64,000 bases of DNA from Martelella alba (GCF_005217455.1 NZ_SZPQ01000009.1:124001-188000), one strand, 5' to 3'. Shown: positions 27,220-37,679, numbered from the stretch's first letter. The notes: a model not told the origin generated them from the sequence alone. A program made the numbers and translations.

Positions 27220-28995
27220 ATGAAGCAAAATAACTTACCCAAAATCGGTATTCGTCCGGTAATCGACGGACGCCGCATGGGCGTGCGAGAATCGCTGGAA
27301 ACCCAGACCATGGATATGGCCAAGGCCACCGCCGCGTTGCTCACGGAAAAACTGCGTCACGCCAGCGGCGAACACGTGCAGTGCGTGATTGCCGATAGCT
27401 GCATCGCCGGTATGGCGGAAGCGGCCGCCTGCGAGGAAAAATTCGGCGGCCAGAATGTCGGTCTTACCATCACGGTGACGCCGTGCTGGTGTTACGGCGC
27501 CGAAACCATTGATATGGATCCGCTGCGGCCCAAGGCCATCTGGGGTTTCAACGGCACCGAGCGCCCCGGCGCCGTCTATCTGGCCGCCGCGCTTGCCGCC
27601 CATAACCAGAAGGGCATTCCGGCGTTCTCCATTTACGGCCATGACGTGCAGGATGCCGACGATACCTCGATTCCGGCCGACGTCGAGCAGAAATTATTAC
27701 GCTTCGCCCGCGCCGGGCTGGCGGTGGCGGGCATGAAGGGCAAAAGCTATTTGTCCCTGGGGGGCGTTTCCATGGGGATCGCCGGCTCCATTGTCGATCA
27801 TAATTTCTTTGAATCCTGGCTGGGCATGAAAGTGCAGGCGGTGGACATGACCGAGTTGCGCCGTCGTATCGATCAGAAAATCTACGACCAGGCGGAACTG
27901 GCGCTGGCGCTGTCCTGGGCCGACGCGCATTTCCGTTACGGCGAGGACAAAAACGCCCAGCAATACCGGCGCAATACGGAGCAAAGCCGCGCCATTTTGC
28001 GTGAAGGCCTGCTGATGGCCATGTGCATCCGCGACATGATGCGGGGCAACCCCAAACTGGCCGATATCGGCCGGGTGGAGGAATCGCTGGGCTATAACGC
28101 CATCGCCGCCGGTTTCCAGGGCCAGCGCCACTGGACGGATCAATACACCAACGGCGATACCGCGGAAGCCCTGCTCAACAGTTCTTTTGACTGGAACGGC
28201 GTGCGCGAGCCCCTGGTGGTGGCCACGGAAAACGATAGCCTAAACGGCGTCGCCATGCTGCTTGGCCACCAACTGACCGGTACGGCCCAGGTGTTCGCCG
28301 ATGTGCGCACCTATTGGTCGCCGGAGGCGGTACGCCGTGTTACCGGCCAATCCCTGACCGGCGCGGCGGAACATGGCGTTATTCATTTGATCAATTCCGG
28401 CTCGGCGGCGCTGGACGGCACCTGTACACAGCGGGACGCCGAAGGCCGGCCCACCATAAAACCCCATTGGGAAGTCAGCCAGCGCGAGGCGGATGCGTGT
28501 CTTGCCGCCACGCAATGGTGCCCGGCTATTCACGAATATTTCCGCGGCGGCGGCTTCTCGTCTTGTTTCCTCACGGAAGGGGGCGTGCCTTTTACGATGT
28601 CGCGGGTGAATATCGTCAAAGGATTGGGGCCGGTACTGCAAATCGCCGAGGGGTGGAGCGTGGAATTACCGAAAGACGTCCATGACATTCTCAATAAACG
28701 TACCGATTCCAGTTGGCCCACCACCTGGTTCGCTCCGCGTTTAACCGGCGAAGGGCCATTTACCGATGTCTACTCGGTAATGGCTAACTGGGGCGCCAAC
28801 CACGGTGTGCTGACCGTGGGGCATGTCGGGGCGGATCTGATTACGCTTGCCGCCATGCTGCGTATTCCCGTGTGTATGCATAATGTGGCGGCGGCGCAAA
28901 TCTATCGGCCCACCGCCTGGGCGGCCCACGGTATGGATAGCGAAGGACAGGATTACCGCGCCTGCCAGAATTACGGCCCGCTGTACAAACGTTAA
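27220..28995 (+). CDS. fucI: L-fucose isomerase
   Basis: FucI converts L-fucose to L-fuculose with Mn2+. The 591-residue protein has the E. coli length and start ([20 protein letters not shown]). Metal-site segments are present ([14 protein letters not shown]; the Glu in [31 protein letters not shown] at the end). It follows fucP by 38 bases with AAGAGGAAC upstream. A hairpin separates it from fucK. Confidence 0.97.
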   Translation: MKQNNLPKIGIRPVIDGRRMGVRESLETQTMDMAKATAALLTEKLRHASGEHVQCVIADSCIAGMAEAAACEEKFGGQNVGLTITVTPCWCYGAETIDMDPLRPKAIWGFNGTERPGAVYLAAALAAHNQKGIPAFSIYGHDVQDADDTSIPADVEQKLLRFARAGLAVAGMKGKSYLSLGGVSMGIAGSIVDHNFFESWLGMKVQAVDMTELRRRIDQKIYDQAELALALSWADAHFRYGEDKNAQQYRRNTEQSRAILREGLLMAMCIRDMMRGNPKLADIGRVEESLGYNAIAAGFQGQRHWTDQYTNGDTAEALLNSSFDWNGVREPLVVATENDSLNGVAMLLGHQLTGTAQVFADVRTYWSPEAVRRVTGQSLTGAAEHGVIHLINSGSAALDGTCTQRDAEGRPTIKPHWEVSQREADACLAATQWCPAIHEYFRGGGFSSCFLTEGGVPFTMSRVNIVKGLGPVLQIAEGWSVELPKDVHDILNKRTDSSWPTTWFAPRLTGEGPFTDVYSVMANWGANHGVLTVGHVGADLITLAAMLRIPVCMHNVAAAQIYRPTAWAAHGMDSEGQDYRACQNYGPLYKR

Positions 28996-29002
28996 CCCAT
29001 TC

Positions 29003-29025
29003 GCCCCCTTCCCGGCAAAGGGGGC
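29003..29025 (+). other. Intra-operon hairpin between fucI and fucK
   Basis: GCCCCCTT and AAGGGGGC form a perfect 8-bp stem with a 7-nt loop in the 53-base fucI-fucK spacer. No T-run follows, so it is more likely an RNA stability or processing element that tunes fucK expression than a terminator. Confidence 0.5.
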
Positions 29026-29048
29026 CATGCAGGGTTTCAGGAGCGATT

Positions 29049-30491
29049 ATGAAGCAAGAGGTCATTTTGGTGCTCGACTGCGGCGCCACTAATGTGCGCG
29101 CCATCGCCGTCGACCGCCAGGGCAAGATTGCCGCCCGGGCATCCACGCCCAACGCGAGCGATAGCGCGGCGGAGAACAGCGCCTGGCACCAATGGTCGCT
29201 GGAGTCCATTCTGCGCCGTTTTGCCCGCTGTTGCCGCGAGTTGTCGCCGGCGCTGGCCGACTATCGGGTGCGGGGCCTGACCGTGACCACCTTCGGCGTG
29301 GATGGCGCGCTGGTGGACGAACATGGTGAACTGCTCTATCCCATCATCAGTTGGAAATGCCCCCGTACCGCCGAGGTCATGGCGGGTATCGGCGACATGA
29401 TTTCCCCGCAGCGTTTGCAACAGACAGCCGGCGTCGGCGCGTTCAGCTTCAATACGCTCTATAAGCTGGTCTGGCTGAAGCAAAATCACCCGCAATTGCT
29501 GACCCGGGCTCATGCCTGGTTGTTTATTTCCTCTCTTATCAACCAGCGGTTGACCGGCCGGTTTACCACCGACGTTACCATGGCGGGCACCAGTCAATTG
29601 CTGGATATCCGCGCGCGTGATTTCAGCCGGGAGATTTTACAGGCCGTCGATATTCCGTCCCGGTTGTTTCCTTCCTTGACCGAGGCGGGCGAACCGGTGG
29701 GCGTTTTGTTACCGCAAGCGGCGCGGGCCCTGGGGTTGCCCGAAGGCATTCCGGTGATCTCGGCCGGACACGACACCCAATTCGCCTTGTTCGGCGCCGG
29801 CGCCGGCCGCGATGAACCGGTGCTCTCGTCCGGGACCTGGGAGATTCTGATGGCGCGCAGCGCTCAGGTCGATACGCCGCTGCTTTCCCGTTTCCCCGGT
29901 TCCACCTGTGAGCTGGACAGCCAGTCCGGGTTGTTCAATCCGGGGATGCAATGGCTGGCGTCAGGCGTGCTGGAATGGGTGCGCCGGTTGCTCTGGTGCG
30001 ATGACACGCCCTGGGAAACGCTCATCGACGAAGCGCGGCGCATCCCGCCGGGGGCCGATGGGGTGCGTATGCAATGCGACCTGTTGTCCGGGGTGAACGC
30101 CGGTTGGCAGGGCGTCACCCTAAACAGTACCCGCGCCCATTTGTATCGCGCCGCGCTGGAAGGGCTGACCGCGCAGTTGCGCGGTCAGTTGCGCACGCTG
30201 GAGCAAATCGGCGGTTTCCATACCCGGGAACTGCTGCTGGTCGGCGGCGGCAGCCGCAATACATTGTGGAACCAGATCAAAGCCGATATGCTCGGCATAC
30301 CCGTCAAGGCGCTGGAGGAAGCGGAAACCACGGTAACCGGCGCCGCCATGTATGCCTGGTACGGCGTGGGCGCATTCGACAGTCCGGCTCAGGCCCGCGA
30401 TCAGGTGTGCCGCCAGTATCGTTACTTTTATCCGGAAACCCCCGCCGCGCCGTTGGCCGCTGCGGTGACCGAATCGCTGCAAGGAGAATAA
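29049..30491 (+). CDS. fucK: L-fuculokinase
   Basis: FucK phosphorylates L-fuculose at O1 using ATP. The 480-residue protein is an FGGY-family kinase with N-terminal [20 protein letters not shown] (ATP-phosphate loop 1) and [15 protein letters not shown]. The C-terminal FGGY signature region includes [20 protein letters not shown] and the switch [22 protein letters not shown] lies before ATG 29049. It abuts fucU with one base between stop and start. Confidence 0.96.
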   Translation: MKQEVILVLDCGATNVRAIAVDRQGKIAARASTPNASDSAAENSAWHQWSLESILRRFARCCRELSPALADYRVRGLTVTTFGVDGALVDEHGELLYPIISWKCPRTAEVMAGIGDMISPQRLQQTAGVGAFSFNTLYKLVWLKQNHPQLLTRAHAWLFISSLINQRLTGRFTTDVTMAGTSQLLDIRARDFSREILQAVDIPSRLFPSLTEAGEPVGVLLPQAARALGLPEGIPVISAGHDTQFALFGAGAGRDEPVLSSGTWEILMARSAQVDTPLLSRFPGSTCELDSQSGLFNPGMQWLASGVLEWVRRLLWCDDTPWETLIDEARRIPPGADGVRMQCDLLSGVNAGWQGVTLNSTRAHLYRAALEGLTAQLRGQLRTLEQIGGFHTRELLLVGGGSRNTLWNQIKADMLGIPVKALEEAETTVTGAAMYAWYGVGAFDSPAQARDQVCRQYRYFYPETPAAPLAAAVTESLQGE

Positions 30492-30492
30492 T

Positions 30493-30915
30493 ATGCTGAA
30501 AACCATTTCGCCGTTAATTTCCCCGGAACTGCTTAAAACGCTGGCGGAGATGGGACACGGCGATGAAATCGTTTTTTCCGACGCCCATTTCCCGGCGCAC
30601 AGTCTGGGGCCCAAGGTGATCCGCGCCGATGGCCTGGCGGTGGATGCGCTGTTGGCGGCCATTATTCCGCTGTTCGAACTGGACAGCTACGCGCCGCCAT
30701 TGGTGATGATGGCGCCGGTGCAAGGCGACAGCCTGGATCCCGCGGTGGAAGCGCGTTATAAGAAAGCGTTGTCCGCCCAGCATCCCTGCCCGGAGATAAC
30801 CCGTATTGATCGTTTCGCGTTTTACGAGCGCGCCCGGCAGGCTTACGTGATCGTTATCACAGGCGAGTGTGCGAAATATGGCAATATCCTGTTAAAAAAG
30901 GGGGTAACGCCGTAA
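30493..30915 (+). CDS. fucU: L-fucose mutarotase
   Basis: FucU interconverts alpha and beta anomers of L-fucose and feeds FucI. The 140-residue size and the RbsD/FucU motifs are typical: [20 protein letters not shown] near the N-terminus (catalytic His region) and [16 protein letters not shown] at the end. Its start is one base after the fucK stop, behind AAGGAG inside the fucK end. Confidence 0.96.
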   Translation: MLKTISPLISPELLKTLAEMGHGDEIVFSDAHFPAHSLGPKVIRADGLAVDALLAAIIPLFELDSYAPPLVMMAPVQGDSLDPAVEARYKKALSAQHPCPEITRIDRFAFYERARQAYVIVITGECAKYGNILLKKGVTP

Positions 30916-31119
30916 TCTTTGGGCGAGATGCCCGTCGGCGCGAGTCGCCATGCCCGGCATGATCCCCGTTGCTTTCCGGTGGCAAATGAACGGCACATGC
31001 GCCGCAAACGCCTGTGAACCGCCGATGGCGGGAGGGATACGTTTTCGACGGATGTGTCGCCCTACCGCCGCTTCACCGCAGCTCGACACCTTTGGGTATT
31101 ACGCATGACGGGGGAAAAC

Positions 31120-31851
31120 ATGAAGGCGTCGCGCCAACAGACCATCGTTGAATTACTCTTCCAATATCAAAGCCTGACCACGGAAGAATTGTCCCATCGG
31201 CTGGGCGTCAGCCAGGAAACGGTTCGCCGCGATCTGAACGCGCTTCAGGCCCAGGGAAAAATACTGCGCAATCATGGCCGCGCCAAATATATCCGCCGGC
31301 AAAGCCAGGATAGCGGCGATCCGTTCCTCACCCGTCTGAAAAGCCATTATGCCCATAAAGCCGATATTGCCCGGGACGCCCTGGCCTGGATTGACGCCGG
31401 TATGGTTATCGCCCTGGACGCCAGTTCCACTTGCTGGTATCTGGCCCGGCAATTACCGGATATCGAGGTGACGGTATTCACCAATAGCCAGCCCATTTGC
31501 CATGAACTTGGCAAACGGGAACGGATCCAATTGATCAGCTCGGGCGGGATGCTGCAACGCAAGTATGGCTGCTATGTGAATCCGGCGCTGCTGTCTCAAT
31601 TGAAATCCATGGATATCGACTTGTTCATCTTTTCCTGCGAAGGCATCGATCATCACGGGGAACTCTGGGATTCAAACGTCTATAACGCCGAGTTCAAGTC
31701 CCTACTGCTCAAACGCGCTTCCCAATCGTTGTTGCTGATTGATAAAAGCAAGTTTAACCGCTCCAGCGAAGTCAGCATCGGCCACCTGGATAGCGTGACC
31801 CACATCATCTCCGATATTGAGGCGGAAAACGGATCGCTTAATCCAGTCTGA
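31120..31851 (+). CDS. fucR: L-fucose operon activator (DeoR family)
   Basis: FucR activates the fuc genes with L-fuculose 1-phosphate as inducer. The start MKASRQQTIVELL at 31120 gives 243 residues, identical in length to E. coli FucR. An upstream in-frame start at 31054 would add 22 atypical residues. A DeoR HTH (LTTEELSHRLGVSQETVRRD) precedes the sugar-phosphate sensor domain (MVIALDASSTCWYLARQLPD, FIFSCEGIDHHGELWDS). It is the last gene of the fuc operon, 204 bases after fucU. Confidence 0.96.
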   Translation: MKASRQQTIVELLFQYQSLTTEELSHRLGVSQETVRRDLNALQAQGKILRNHGRAKYIRRQSQDSGDPFLTRLKSHYAHKADIARDALAWIDAGMVIALDASSTCWYLARQLPDIEVTVFTNSQPICHELGKRERIQLISSGGMLQRKYGCYVNPALLSQLKSMDIDLFIFSCEGIDHHGELWDSNVYNAEFKSLLLKRASQSLLLIDKSKFNRSSEVSIGHLDSVTHIISDIEAENGSLNPV

Positions 31852-31965
31852 CCTAAAGGTACTGTGCAAATATCAGGATTAATGTCTGGCTATCCGGCCG
31901 GTATGCTGGAGTGAACGGCGTAGGGATGCCGGTTTGCCCCGTCATGCACAGACAGGAAAATGGCT

Positions 31966-32343
31966 ATGGCGCTCAGTGAGAGTGAATACCAAAGCGTTCG
32001 GGTTGAGTTAACGCGCTTTCTGCAATCCCGCCTGGGGCGGTCGGACAAGGGCGGCGATGGCGAGCTGCTATACCAAATTACCGGCCAGAGCGTGTGTTTG
32101 TTTGCACTGCGGCAGAATGCGCAAGGAGAGCCTGGCGAGAAAGCTCCGTTGGCGGTGGCGAAAATCAATTTCCTCCGGCCTTCTGGTGTCTGGAAGCTGT
32201 TCTGGATGAACGATGCCCTGCGCTGGCACGCCTATGAAGGCGGTACGGTAAAAAGCCTCGGCAAGGCGCTGGAGATTATCGAAGCCGATGAACGGGGGCG
32301 CTTTTGGCGTAAGCGACCCCCTTCGCATCGGCAAGCGCATTGA
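31966..32343 (+). CDS. DUF3024-family protein
   Basis: The 125-residue protein matches my memory of the DUF3024 family: ALSESEYQSVRVELTRFLQ at the start, then VAKINFLRPSGVWKLFWMND and LRWHAYEG. ATG 31966 is eight bases after AGGA and is preferred to the ATG at 31960. No signal peptide or membrane segment is present. Function is unknown. It stands alone between fucR and a convergent hypothetical gene. Confidence 0.75.
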   Translation: MALSESEYQSVRVELTRFLQSRLGRSDKGGDGELLYQITGQSVCLFALRQNAQGEPGEKAPLAVAKINFLRPSGVWKLFWMNDALRWHAYEGGTVKSLGKALEIIEADERGRFWRKRPPSHRQAH

Positions 32344-32440
32344 ATTGCGCCCGTGCGTTCCAGGGCCGGCGGGGTACGCCCGAACCAACGCCCGACGATG
32401 ACCGGTTGGCGGCAGTCTGGCGAAACCCCGTGCGAACCGG

Positions 32441-32983
32441 TTAACCGAATTGCTCGGCGCCTTGATTATACGTCAGTGCCGGGATCTGTTGCGCCTCCCC
32501 GCGCATCACTGCGGCAAGCGCTTGCAAATCGCCATACAGGGCCGTGCTGTGATGATGACGAAGCACACGCTCGATATCGTCCAACCGCAGCTCGTTTTTC
32601 TCCATCATGTCCTTTACTTCACAACGCAGATAATGGTAATTGATAAGTTCGCGGATATAGTCATCGCGCTGAATCTCGCTGCAACCTGTTTTGAGACGGC
32701 CCGCGACCTCGCTTGTCCCTGTATTGATAATATCGAAAGTATTAAATCGCAGGGTATATAAGCTTCTTATTATTTCCGAAATGTGTTCGCAAAGGGGGGT
32801 ACGGGCTTTTACCCCTCGGGTTTCCTGAATGGCGTGCACCAGATCGGCCCTTTCTTTATTTTTAAACTCGGCCGGAAAGTGGCAGGCGGCGAGTTCGGTA
32901 ACATAAGTGTTGATATTATTTGCAGGCAAATAGGGATGTTGTTCATGAAAAACGGTATTGAGTGAATCGCAAGAAATATTCAT
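32441..32983 (-). CDS. Hypothetical protein, unrecognised
   Basis: I do not recognise this 180-residue protein. It is soluble, mainly helical in appearance, with six Cys and many His (for example LINYHYLRCEVKDMMEKNE and VLRHHHSTALYGDL). The ATG at 32983 has no clear ribosome site. Its base composition is more AT-rich than neighbouring metabolic genes. Copies of the palindromic intergenic repeat lie immediately upstream. Together with the absence of a conserved neighbour this suggests acquired DNA. A secreted effector is one possibility but nothing in the sequence proves it. Confidence 0.55.
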   Translation of the reverse strand: MNISCDSLNTVFHEQHPYLPANNINTYVTELAACHFPAEFKNKERADLVHAIQETRGVKARTPLCEHISEIIRSLYTLRFNTFDIINTGTSEVAGRLKTGCSEIQRDDYIRELINYHYLRCEVKDMMEKNELRLDDIERVLRHHHSTALYGDLQALAAVMRGEAQQIPALTYNQGAEQFG

Positions 32984-33015
32984 ATAATCCAAATGGTAGT
33001 GAGGGAAATAATAGG

Positions 33016-33090
33016 CTCGTCATACTTCAAGTTGCCTCTTTGTTGGCCGCGGATGCTCCCCCTTGAGACAACTTGAATTATTTAGAGTAT
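33016..33090. repeat. Palindromic intergenic repeat, inverted short copy
   Basis: It reads CTCGTCATACTTCAAGTTGC at one end and CAACTTGAATTATTTAGAGTAT at the other, the reverse orientation of the copy at 1266. The central part is shorter. Confidence 0.8.
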
Positions 33091-33216
33091 GGAGGTTCAT
33101 CATGTGTTTGACGGGTAAAGATTAGGCCGCCAGACAGTCAGAAATAAAATACAATGTAATTTGAGAAACGTCTAATTATTAAATGTGAGACTGATTACGA
33201 AATAAACCTGAACTCG

Positions 33217-33248
33217 CAATACGTCGAGTCGCATCGCGGCGGCAAGTG
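33217..33248. repeat. Left-arm fragment of the palindromic repeat
   Basis: The segment GTCGCATCGCGGCGGCAAG matches the left interior of the copy at 1266, but the right arm is missing. The remaining bases from 33091 to 33401 are AT-rich, then GC-rich, and show no gene. Confidence 0.5.
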
Positions 33249-33401
33249 GTCGGCGTCTGTCTTGGGAACGAATGCGAACCGCCAACGGCGGCCTGGGGTA
33301 ACGGCACCCCCTCCGCGCGTGGCCCGCCCTGAATGGCGATTGAGAACCGGGCGTATTCTTGCGTGCGGCAGCCGATAATACCGGTCTTTTACCCGGCGAA
33401 G

Positions 33402-33896
33402 TCAGTTCTTTGGCGAGATGCCGTCGATATAATAAACATTACTGTTGGCCGCCTGATCGGGACCGATAACCTCGGCGAAACGGGCATTATAACGCAGCCG
33501 GAAAGCGGCCAGTTCCTCCGCCGCCGGTTCAAGCTCGCGTAAAAACGACAGCGCCAGGCGGACATGCTTGTGCGTCAATTCAATGGGCAGCCGCGCCTTA
33601 CGCAGCACCCTGTGCCAAAACTCCAGGCTGTCCTCGGATTCATCGATGATAAAGGTTTGATAAATAAGCAGGACGCTTGCGGCATTGCCGATATGGGATT
33701 CGTCATTGCGCAGGAGATACTCGACAAATTCCCTCCCGGGGATTTTGCCCATGTGGCTTATCAGAGATTCAACATACACGGGTTCGATGTTCAACCGCTT
33801 GGTCAATGTCTGCGCCGCCCGGCGTGAATCGGAGTTAAGTATGCGAAAACCGACGAGGAAAACGATTATCAATGTTGCCAGTATTAGCCAGATCAT
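33402..33896 (-). CDS. yicN: DUF1198 family membrane-anchored protein (YicN-like)
   Basis: The 164-residue protein starts with a single membrane segment (MIWLILATLIIVFLVGFRIL), followed by a cytosolic domain. The pattern matches E. coli YicN as I remember it: RRAAQTLTKRLNIEPVYVES, DESHIGNAASVLLIYQ, ALSFLRELEP and FRLRYNARF. The function of this family is unknown. It is monocistronic here. Confidence 0.8.
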   Translation of the reverse strand: MIWLILATLIIVFLVGFRILNSDSRRAAQTLTKRLNIEPVYVESLISHMGKIPGREFVEYLLRNDESHIGNAASVLLIYQTFIIDESEDSLEFWHRVLRKARLPIELTHKHVRLALSFLRELEPAAEELAAFRLRYNARFAEVIGPDQAANSNVYYIDGISPKN

Positions 33897-34178
33897 GAAA
33901 CGTCCTTAAGCAAAGCACCACCCATCATAAGGGGAAATGGCTGCCGAGAAAACAGGCGCGTTTCTGGAAAATCGTCCGGAATACCTCAGGGGCTGGCGGG
34001 GAGGATAACGTATAATAGACGGGTTTAATGGCGATTCTTTTTATGAAAAACACGGAGGCCCAATCCGGTTGTCAAAGCCACATCTGACACAATACGGGGA
34101 AACCCGGTTGTCCGCGGCTATCGCTATGGCGGGTTATTCGCTTCCGGCGCCAAGATCCTTTAGACTCGGGGTATTTCT

Positions 34179-34254
34179 ACGCTATATCATTCACGTCGCG
34201 GCGGCGAGCGGGCGCAACCCGCCAACAGGCAACTTGAAATAGGACGAGAATAGG
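34179..34254. repeat. Palindromic intergenic repeat, short copy
   Basis: The copy contains CACGTCGCGGCGGCGAGCGG and ends CAGGCAACTTGAAATAGGACGAG, matching both arms of the 1266 element with a shorter centre. It lies in the 403-base gap before the LysE-type exporter, which otherwise shows no gene. Confidence 0.75.
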
Positions 34255-34299
34255 GTGTATAGGGTATAAAAGACAGACCACATTCGACAGGGTAAAGGT

Positions 34300-34935
34300 A
34301 TGCCGGAAACACATGCAATAATAAGCCTTCTGGTAACGTCGTTCGTTTTTGCGTTTATTCCCGGACCGGCGTTGCTCTATACCGCCGCCCAGACCCTTTC
34401 TCGGGGGCGTCGCTCTGGATTGATGGCGGCGTTGGGTTTGCATTTGGGCGGATATATGCACGTGATCGCCGCTGCATCGGGACTCACGTTGCTGCTGCGT
34501 ACCGTGCCCGTCATGTACATGGGGGTAAAATTCGCCGGCGCCGCGTATCTGATGTGGCTGGGTATTCAAATGTTTCGGCGGCGTTCCCAAGCCGAGCACG
34601 CGCCGGTGGTCAAGGGGGCTAAGCCGGCGAAGCGCGCATTTCTCGAAAGCATGACCGTTGAAATGCTTAATCCGAAAACCGCGATTTTCTACCTGGCTTT
34701 TTTACCGCAGTTCATCAACCTTGCTTCCGGCTACCCGGCGTGGCTGCAATTCGCCGTGCTGGGCTGCGCGGTAAACGTGATCTTTTCCTCGGCCGATATT
34801 GTCTGCGTTCTGACTGCATCGGTGGTGATGTCGACGTTGGGCAAATCCAACCGTAGCCAACGCATCATGCAAAAGCTCGGCGGCATGACTTTTATGGGGT
34901 TGGGTATGCATTTGGCGTTACAGCGGGTCAAATAA
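34300..34935 (+). CDS. LysE/RhtB-family amino acid exporter
   Basis: The 211-residue inner-membrane protein has the family start (FIPGPALLYTAAQTLSRGRR), a GLHLGGYMHVIAAASGL segment and LKVAGAAYL-like KFAGAAYLMWLGIQMFRR. Six membrane segments are expected. RhtB proteins export neutral amino acids such as homoserine or leucine; the substrate here is not known. AGGGTAAAGGT precedes the start. Confidence 0.9.
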   Translation: MPETHAIISLLVTSFVFAFIPGPALLYTAAQTLSRGRRSGLMAALGLHLGGYMHVIAAASGLTLLLRTVPVMYMGVKFAGAAYLMWLGIQMFRRRSQAEHAPVVKGAKPAKRAFLESMTVEMLNPKTAIFYLAFLPQFINLASGYPAWLQFAVLGCAVNVIFSSADIVCVLTASVVMSTLGKSNRSQRIMQKLGGMTFMGLGMHLALQRVK

Positions 34936-35258
34936 CCGGAACATAATGGCGGGGGGCGTCTGCCCTCAGGGTGAAATGGCCGTTTACGCCTCGGCGGTGG
35001 TAGCTCAAGCCATCAAGAGGGTATTTACATTTTGTATTTAAAACATACATTATGTGATAGTAAATACATTAATTTTCCAGGAATGAGGTTTTCAAGATCT
35101 ATTAAAGTCCTACTTATCGATTGATAATAACTTTCTCCAGAGTGCTGTTCGCGCATGCTTATTCAATGGGTGATGCTGCGGGCGTATCGGCTGAACAAGC
35201 CGGGTTGTGCTCGTTTTTGGCGATAAGACAAACAGGTCGGGTTGCGAATGGCAACGCC

Positions 35259-36518
35259 ATGGATATGAAATCAATCGAAAATACCGCTGGTGGCAAACAC
35301 CCGATACGGTCGCGGAACAGCGCATTAACCGGATTAAAAGTCGCCGCGTTTATCGCTTTGGCGGTTAATCTGCGCGCGCCGCTGACTTCCCTGCCTTCAG
35401 TTATCGACGCGGTCCGCGGGGATTTACGCATAAGCGCGGCGGCGGCGGGGCTGTTGACCACAATCCCGGTGCTTTGTTTCGGCGTGCTGGCGCCGTTGGC
35501 CGCCGCGGCGCTGCGTCGTCTGAGTATCGAGCGCGCGGTCATGCTGACGCTGGCGGGGGTGATACTGGGGTCGGTAGCGCGCTCGCTGGGGGGCATGCCT
35601 CTGGTGGTTGCCGGCACCGTCATTTTGGGCGGGGCGCTGACGCTTGGCAACATCGTCAGCCTGATGGTGATAGCCCGTGACTTTCCGCGCCGCGCCGGGT
35701 TAATGACCGGCGTGCTGGTGATGGCGATGAGTATCGGCGCCATGCTCAGCGCCGGCTTGACCGCGCCGCTGACCTCGCTGTTCCATTGGCGCGTCGCCCT
35801 GGCGAGTTGGGCGGCGTTGGCGGTGATAGGTTTACTGCTTTGGCTTGCCGTCGCCCATGGGTCCGCCGGGCAAAAAGACACGCCACCCCCCGCTTTTGGA
35901 CCGGCGAAACCGGTCGCCACCAGGCAGGCGTCTGGCCGGGTATGGCGCCAGCCGGCGGTGCGCCGGCTAACCCTGGCTTTTGCGTCGCATACCTTCATGT
36001 TTTACGGCTTGACCGCCTGGCTGCCCGATTATCTTATGCAGGCGGCGGACATGAACGTCCATCAGGCGGGCATCAGCGCGTCGTTGTTCCAGATACTCGG
36101 GATCCTCGGTTGTTTTGGCGTACCCTGGCTTAAGTCGTACCTGGGGTTCGATGCGCTCCGGCTTTTTTGGGTGGTGGGCGTCAGTTGGCTGTTGATGCCG
36201 GCGGGGCTGCTGCTGGCGCCGGCCGCCTGGCCGTTATGGGTGGTTTTGGGCGGCATAGGCTCGGGCGGCGGTTTTTCGGTGGTGTTTATGCTGGTGATGA
36301 GCCATGCGGCGGACCTGGATGAAAATCGCCGCATATCGTCTTTTGTGCAAGGCGTCAGTTATATTGTCGCCTCCACAGCGCCCGTGGTGGTGGGCGGCGT
36401 CCATCAATTTACCGGCGAATGGGGACTGGCCTGGGGAATTGTGATTGCCGCCGCGCTGTTAATGCTTTATGGCGGTTCGACCGCCTCGCGGTTGATGCGA
36501 CTTGACAATAACCGGTGA
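35259..36518 (+). CDS. MFS transporter, CynX/NimT family
   Basis: The 419-residue transporter has the family hallmark ALAVNLRAPLTSLPSVID in TM1 and TTIPVLCFGVLAPLAAAALR in TM2. Twelve membrane segments are visible. I place the start at ATG 35259, giving a short cytosolic N-terminus; a longer open frame upstream lacks a convincing start. CynX is named for the cyanate operon, but this group also exports nitroimidazoles and other compounds. No cynS or cynT is nearby, so the substrate is unknown. Confidence 0.85.
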   Translation: MDMKSIENTAGGKHPIRSRNSALTGLKVAAFIALAVNLRAPLTSLPSVIDAVRGDLRISAAAAGLLTTIPVLCFGVLAPLAAAALRRLSIERAVMLTLAGVILGSVARSLGGMPLVVAGTVILGGALTLGNIVSLMVIARDFPRRAGLMTGVLVMAMSIGAMLSAGLTAPLTSLFHWRVALASWAALAVIGLLLWLAVAHGSAGQKDTPPPAFGPAKPVATRQASGRVWRQPAVRRLTLAFASHTFMFYGLTAWLPDYLMQAADMNVHQAGISASLFQILGILGCFGVPWLKSYLGFDALRLFWVVGVSWLLMPAGLLLAPAAWPLWVVLGGIGSGGGFSVVFMLVMSHAADLDENRRISSFVQGVSYIVASTAPVVVGGVHQFTGEWGLAWGIVIAAALLMLYGGSTASRLMRLDNNR

Positions 36519-36534
36519 CGCCGCAATGCCCCAG

Positions 36535-36569
36535 CCGCAACGCCATGGCGGCGGGTTACGCGTTTTTTT
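36535..36569 (+). terminator. Possible terminator between convergent genes
   Basis: A CCGC...GCGG stem around the perfect palindrome CGCCATGGCG is followed a few bases later by seven T residues. The T-run overlaps the stop of the convergent idnO gene. It could end the transporter transcript. Confidence 0.35.
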
Positions 36570-37332
36570 AAACCGCGACCAGCATACCGCCGTCGACGAA
36601 CAGCACATGGCCGTTGACAAAATCCGACGCCTTTGAGGAAAGGAAAACCGCGGCGCCCACCAATTCTTGCGGATCGCCCCATCGGGCGGCGGGCGTGCGT
36701 TTACATAGCCAATCGGTAAACGCCTGGTCATCCACCAGCGCCTGTGTCATGGCGGTTTTAAAATAACCGGGCGCGATACCATTAACCTGGATATTGTATC
36801 TGGCCAGTTCAACGCACATCCCGCGCGTCAGCATTTTGACCGCGCCTTTTGCCGCGGCGTAGGGGGTGATGGTATCACGGCCCAGTTCGCTCTGCATTGA
36901 GCAGATATTGACAATCTTTCCTTGCCGGCGGCCGACCATCCGTTTGGCCACCGCTTGCGAAACAAGAAATACCGCGGTTTGATTCACTGAAATCACGTCA
37001 TTCCATTCCTGTACCGGGAATTCGGTAAAGGGGTGGCGGCGCTGAATACCGGCGTTGTTGAATAAGGCATCAATGGGTCCGAAGTCTTTTTCGATATCTC
37101 CGATGGCCTGCTCAACCCCTTGCGGATCCGTCACGTTAAACACGGCGACATGCGCTTTTGCGCCGCTCTCGCGTAATTTCACCGCTGCTTGTTCCGCGCG
37201 TGTCGGGGAAATATCATTAATAATGATTTCCGCGCCATAATTTGCCAGTCCCTGCGCCATGACAAGCCCTATTCCCTGTCCGGAACCGGTAATTAAAATA
37301 CGTTTATTTTCCAAGTTAAAAAGATCGTTCAT
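36568..37332 (-). CDS. idnO: Gluconate 5-dehydrogenase (5-ketogluconate reductase)
   Basis: IdnO reduces 5-keto-D-gluconate to D-gluconate with NADPH in L-idonate breakdown. The 254-residue SDR starts at MNDLFNLENKRILITGSGQG and has NNAGIQRRHPFTEFP, the catalytic Ser-Tyr-Lys (ICSMQSELGRDTITPYAAAK) and the C-terminal VNGHVLFVDGGMLVAV. It matches E. coli IdnO almost throughout. AGGAAAA precedes the start. The usual partners idnD, idnT and idnK are absent; a divergent IdnR-like regulator lies next to it. Confidence 0.93.
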   Translation of the reverse strand: MNDLFNLENKRILITGSGQGIGLVMAQGLANYGAEIIINDISPTRAEQAAVKLRESGAKAHVAVFNVTDPQGVEQAIGDIEKDFGPIDALFNNAGIQRRHPFTEFPVQEWNDVISVNQTAVFLVSQAVAKRMVGRRQGKIVNICSMQSELGRDTITPYAAAKGAVKMLTRGMCVELARYNIQVNGIAPGYFKTAMTQALVDDQAFTDWLCKRTPAARWGDPQELVGAAVFLSSKASDFVNGHVLFVDGGMLVAV

Positions 37333-37498
37333 GTGTTTTCCTGTCATATCCACAACCCGTCATCGGCAAGGCCGGATAAGGGTTTAAATCGCGCCAAGAG
37401 ACTGGCCGCCCGCGGGAATGCATCGGGAACATGACGCATGGCCGTACAGCCGCCGGCTGTTTCCGCTACCTATCACACGGTTTTTGCCGGGGTGAAAC

Positions 37499-37514
37499 TG
37501 TGACGAAGATCACT
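37499..37514. promoter_or_regulatory. CRP-like site in the idnO/idnR-like divergent promoter
   Basis: TGTGA-CGAAGA-TCACT matches the CRP core at nine of ten positions with correct spacing. It sits between the divergent idnO and LacI-family genes. The adjoining ATGTTACGAAGTACGGTTAC resembles parts of gnt/idn operators (ATGTTA half-sites) but is not a clean palindrome. The 347-base gap otherwise holds no gene. Confidence 0.62.
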
Positions 37515-37679
37515 TAAGGTGATGTTACGAAGTACGGTTACGCCAAGTGTGATCCGACCGGGAAAACCCGTCGGCCATGGGCCTTTCCGGCCGGCCATCG
37601 ACGACGCGCGCGGATTTTCTTTTACCGGTTCAGCAGGCATAATAACCGGATACCATGGACGTCTTGACTGGCATCGAAA

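Noticed and set aside
35121-35258. Upstream extension of the CynX/NimT transporter
   Set aside because: It lacks a proper start codon and ribosome site, and TM1 follows naturally from ATG 35259.
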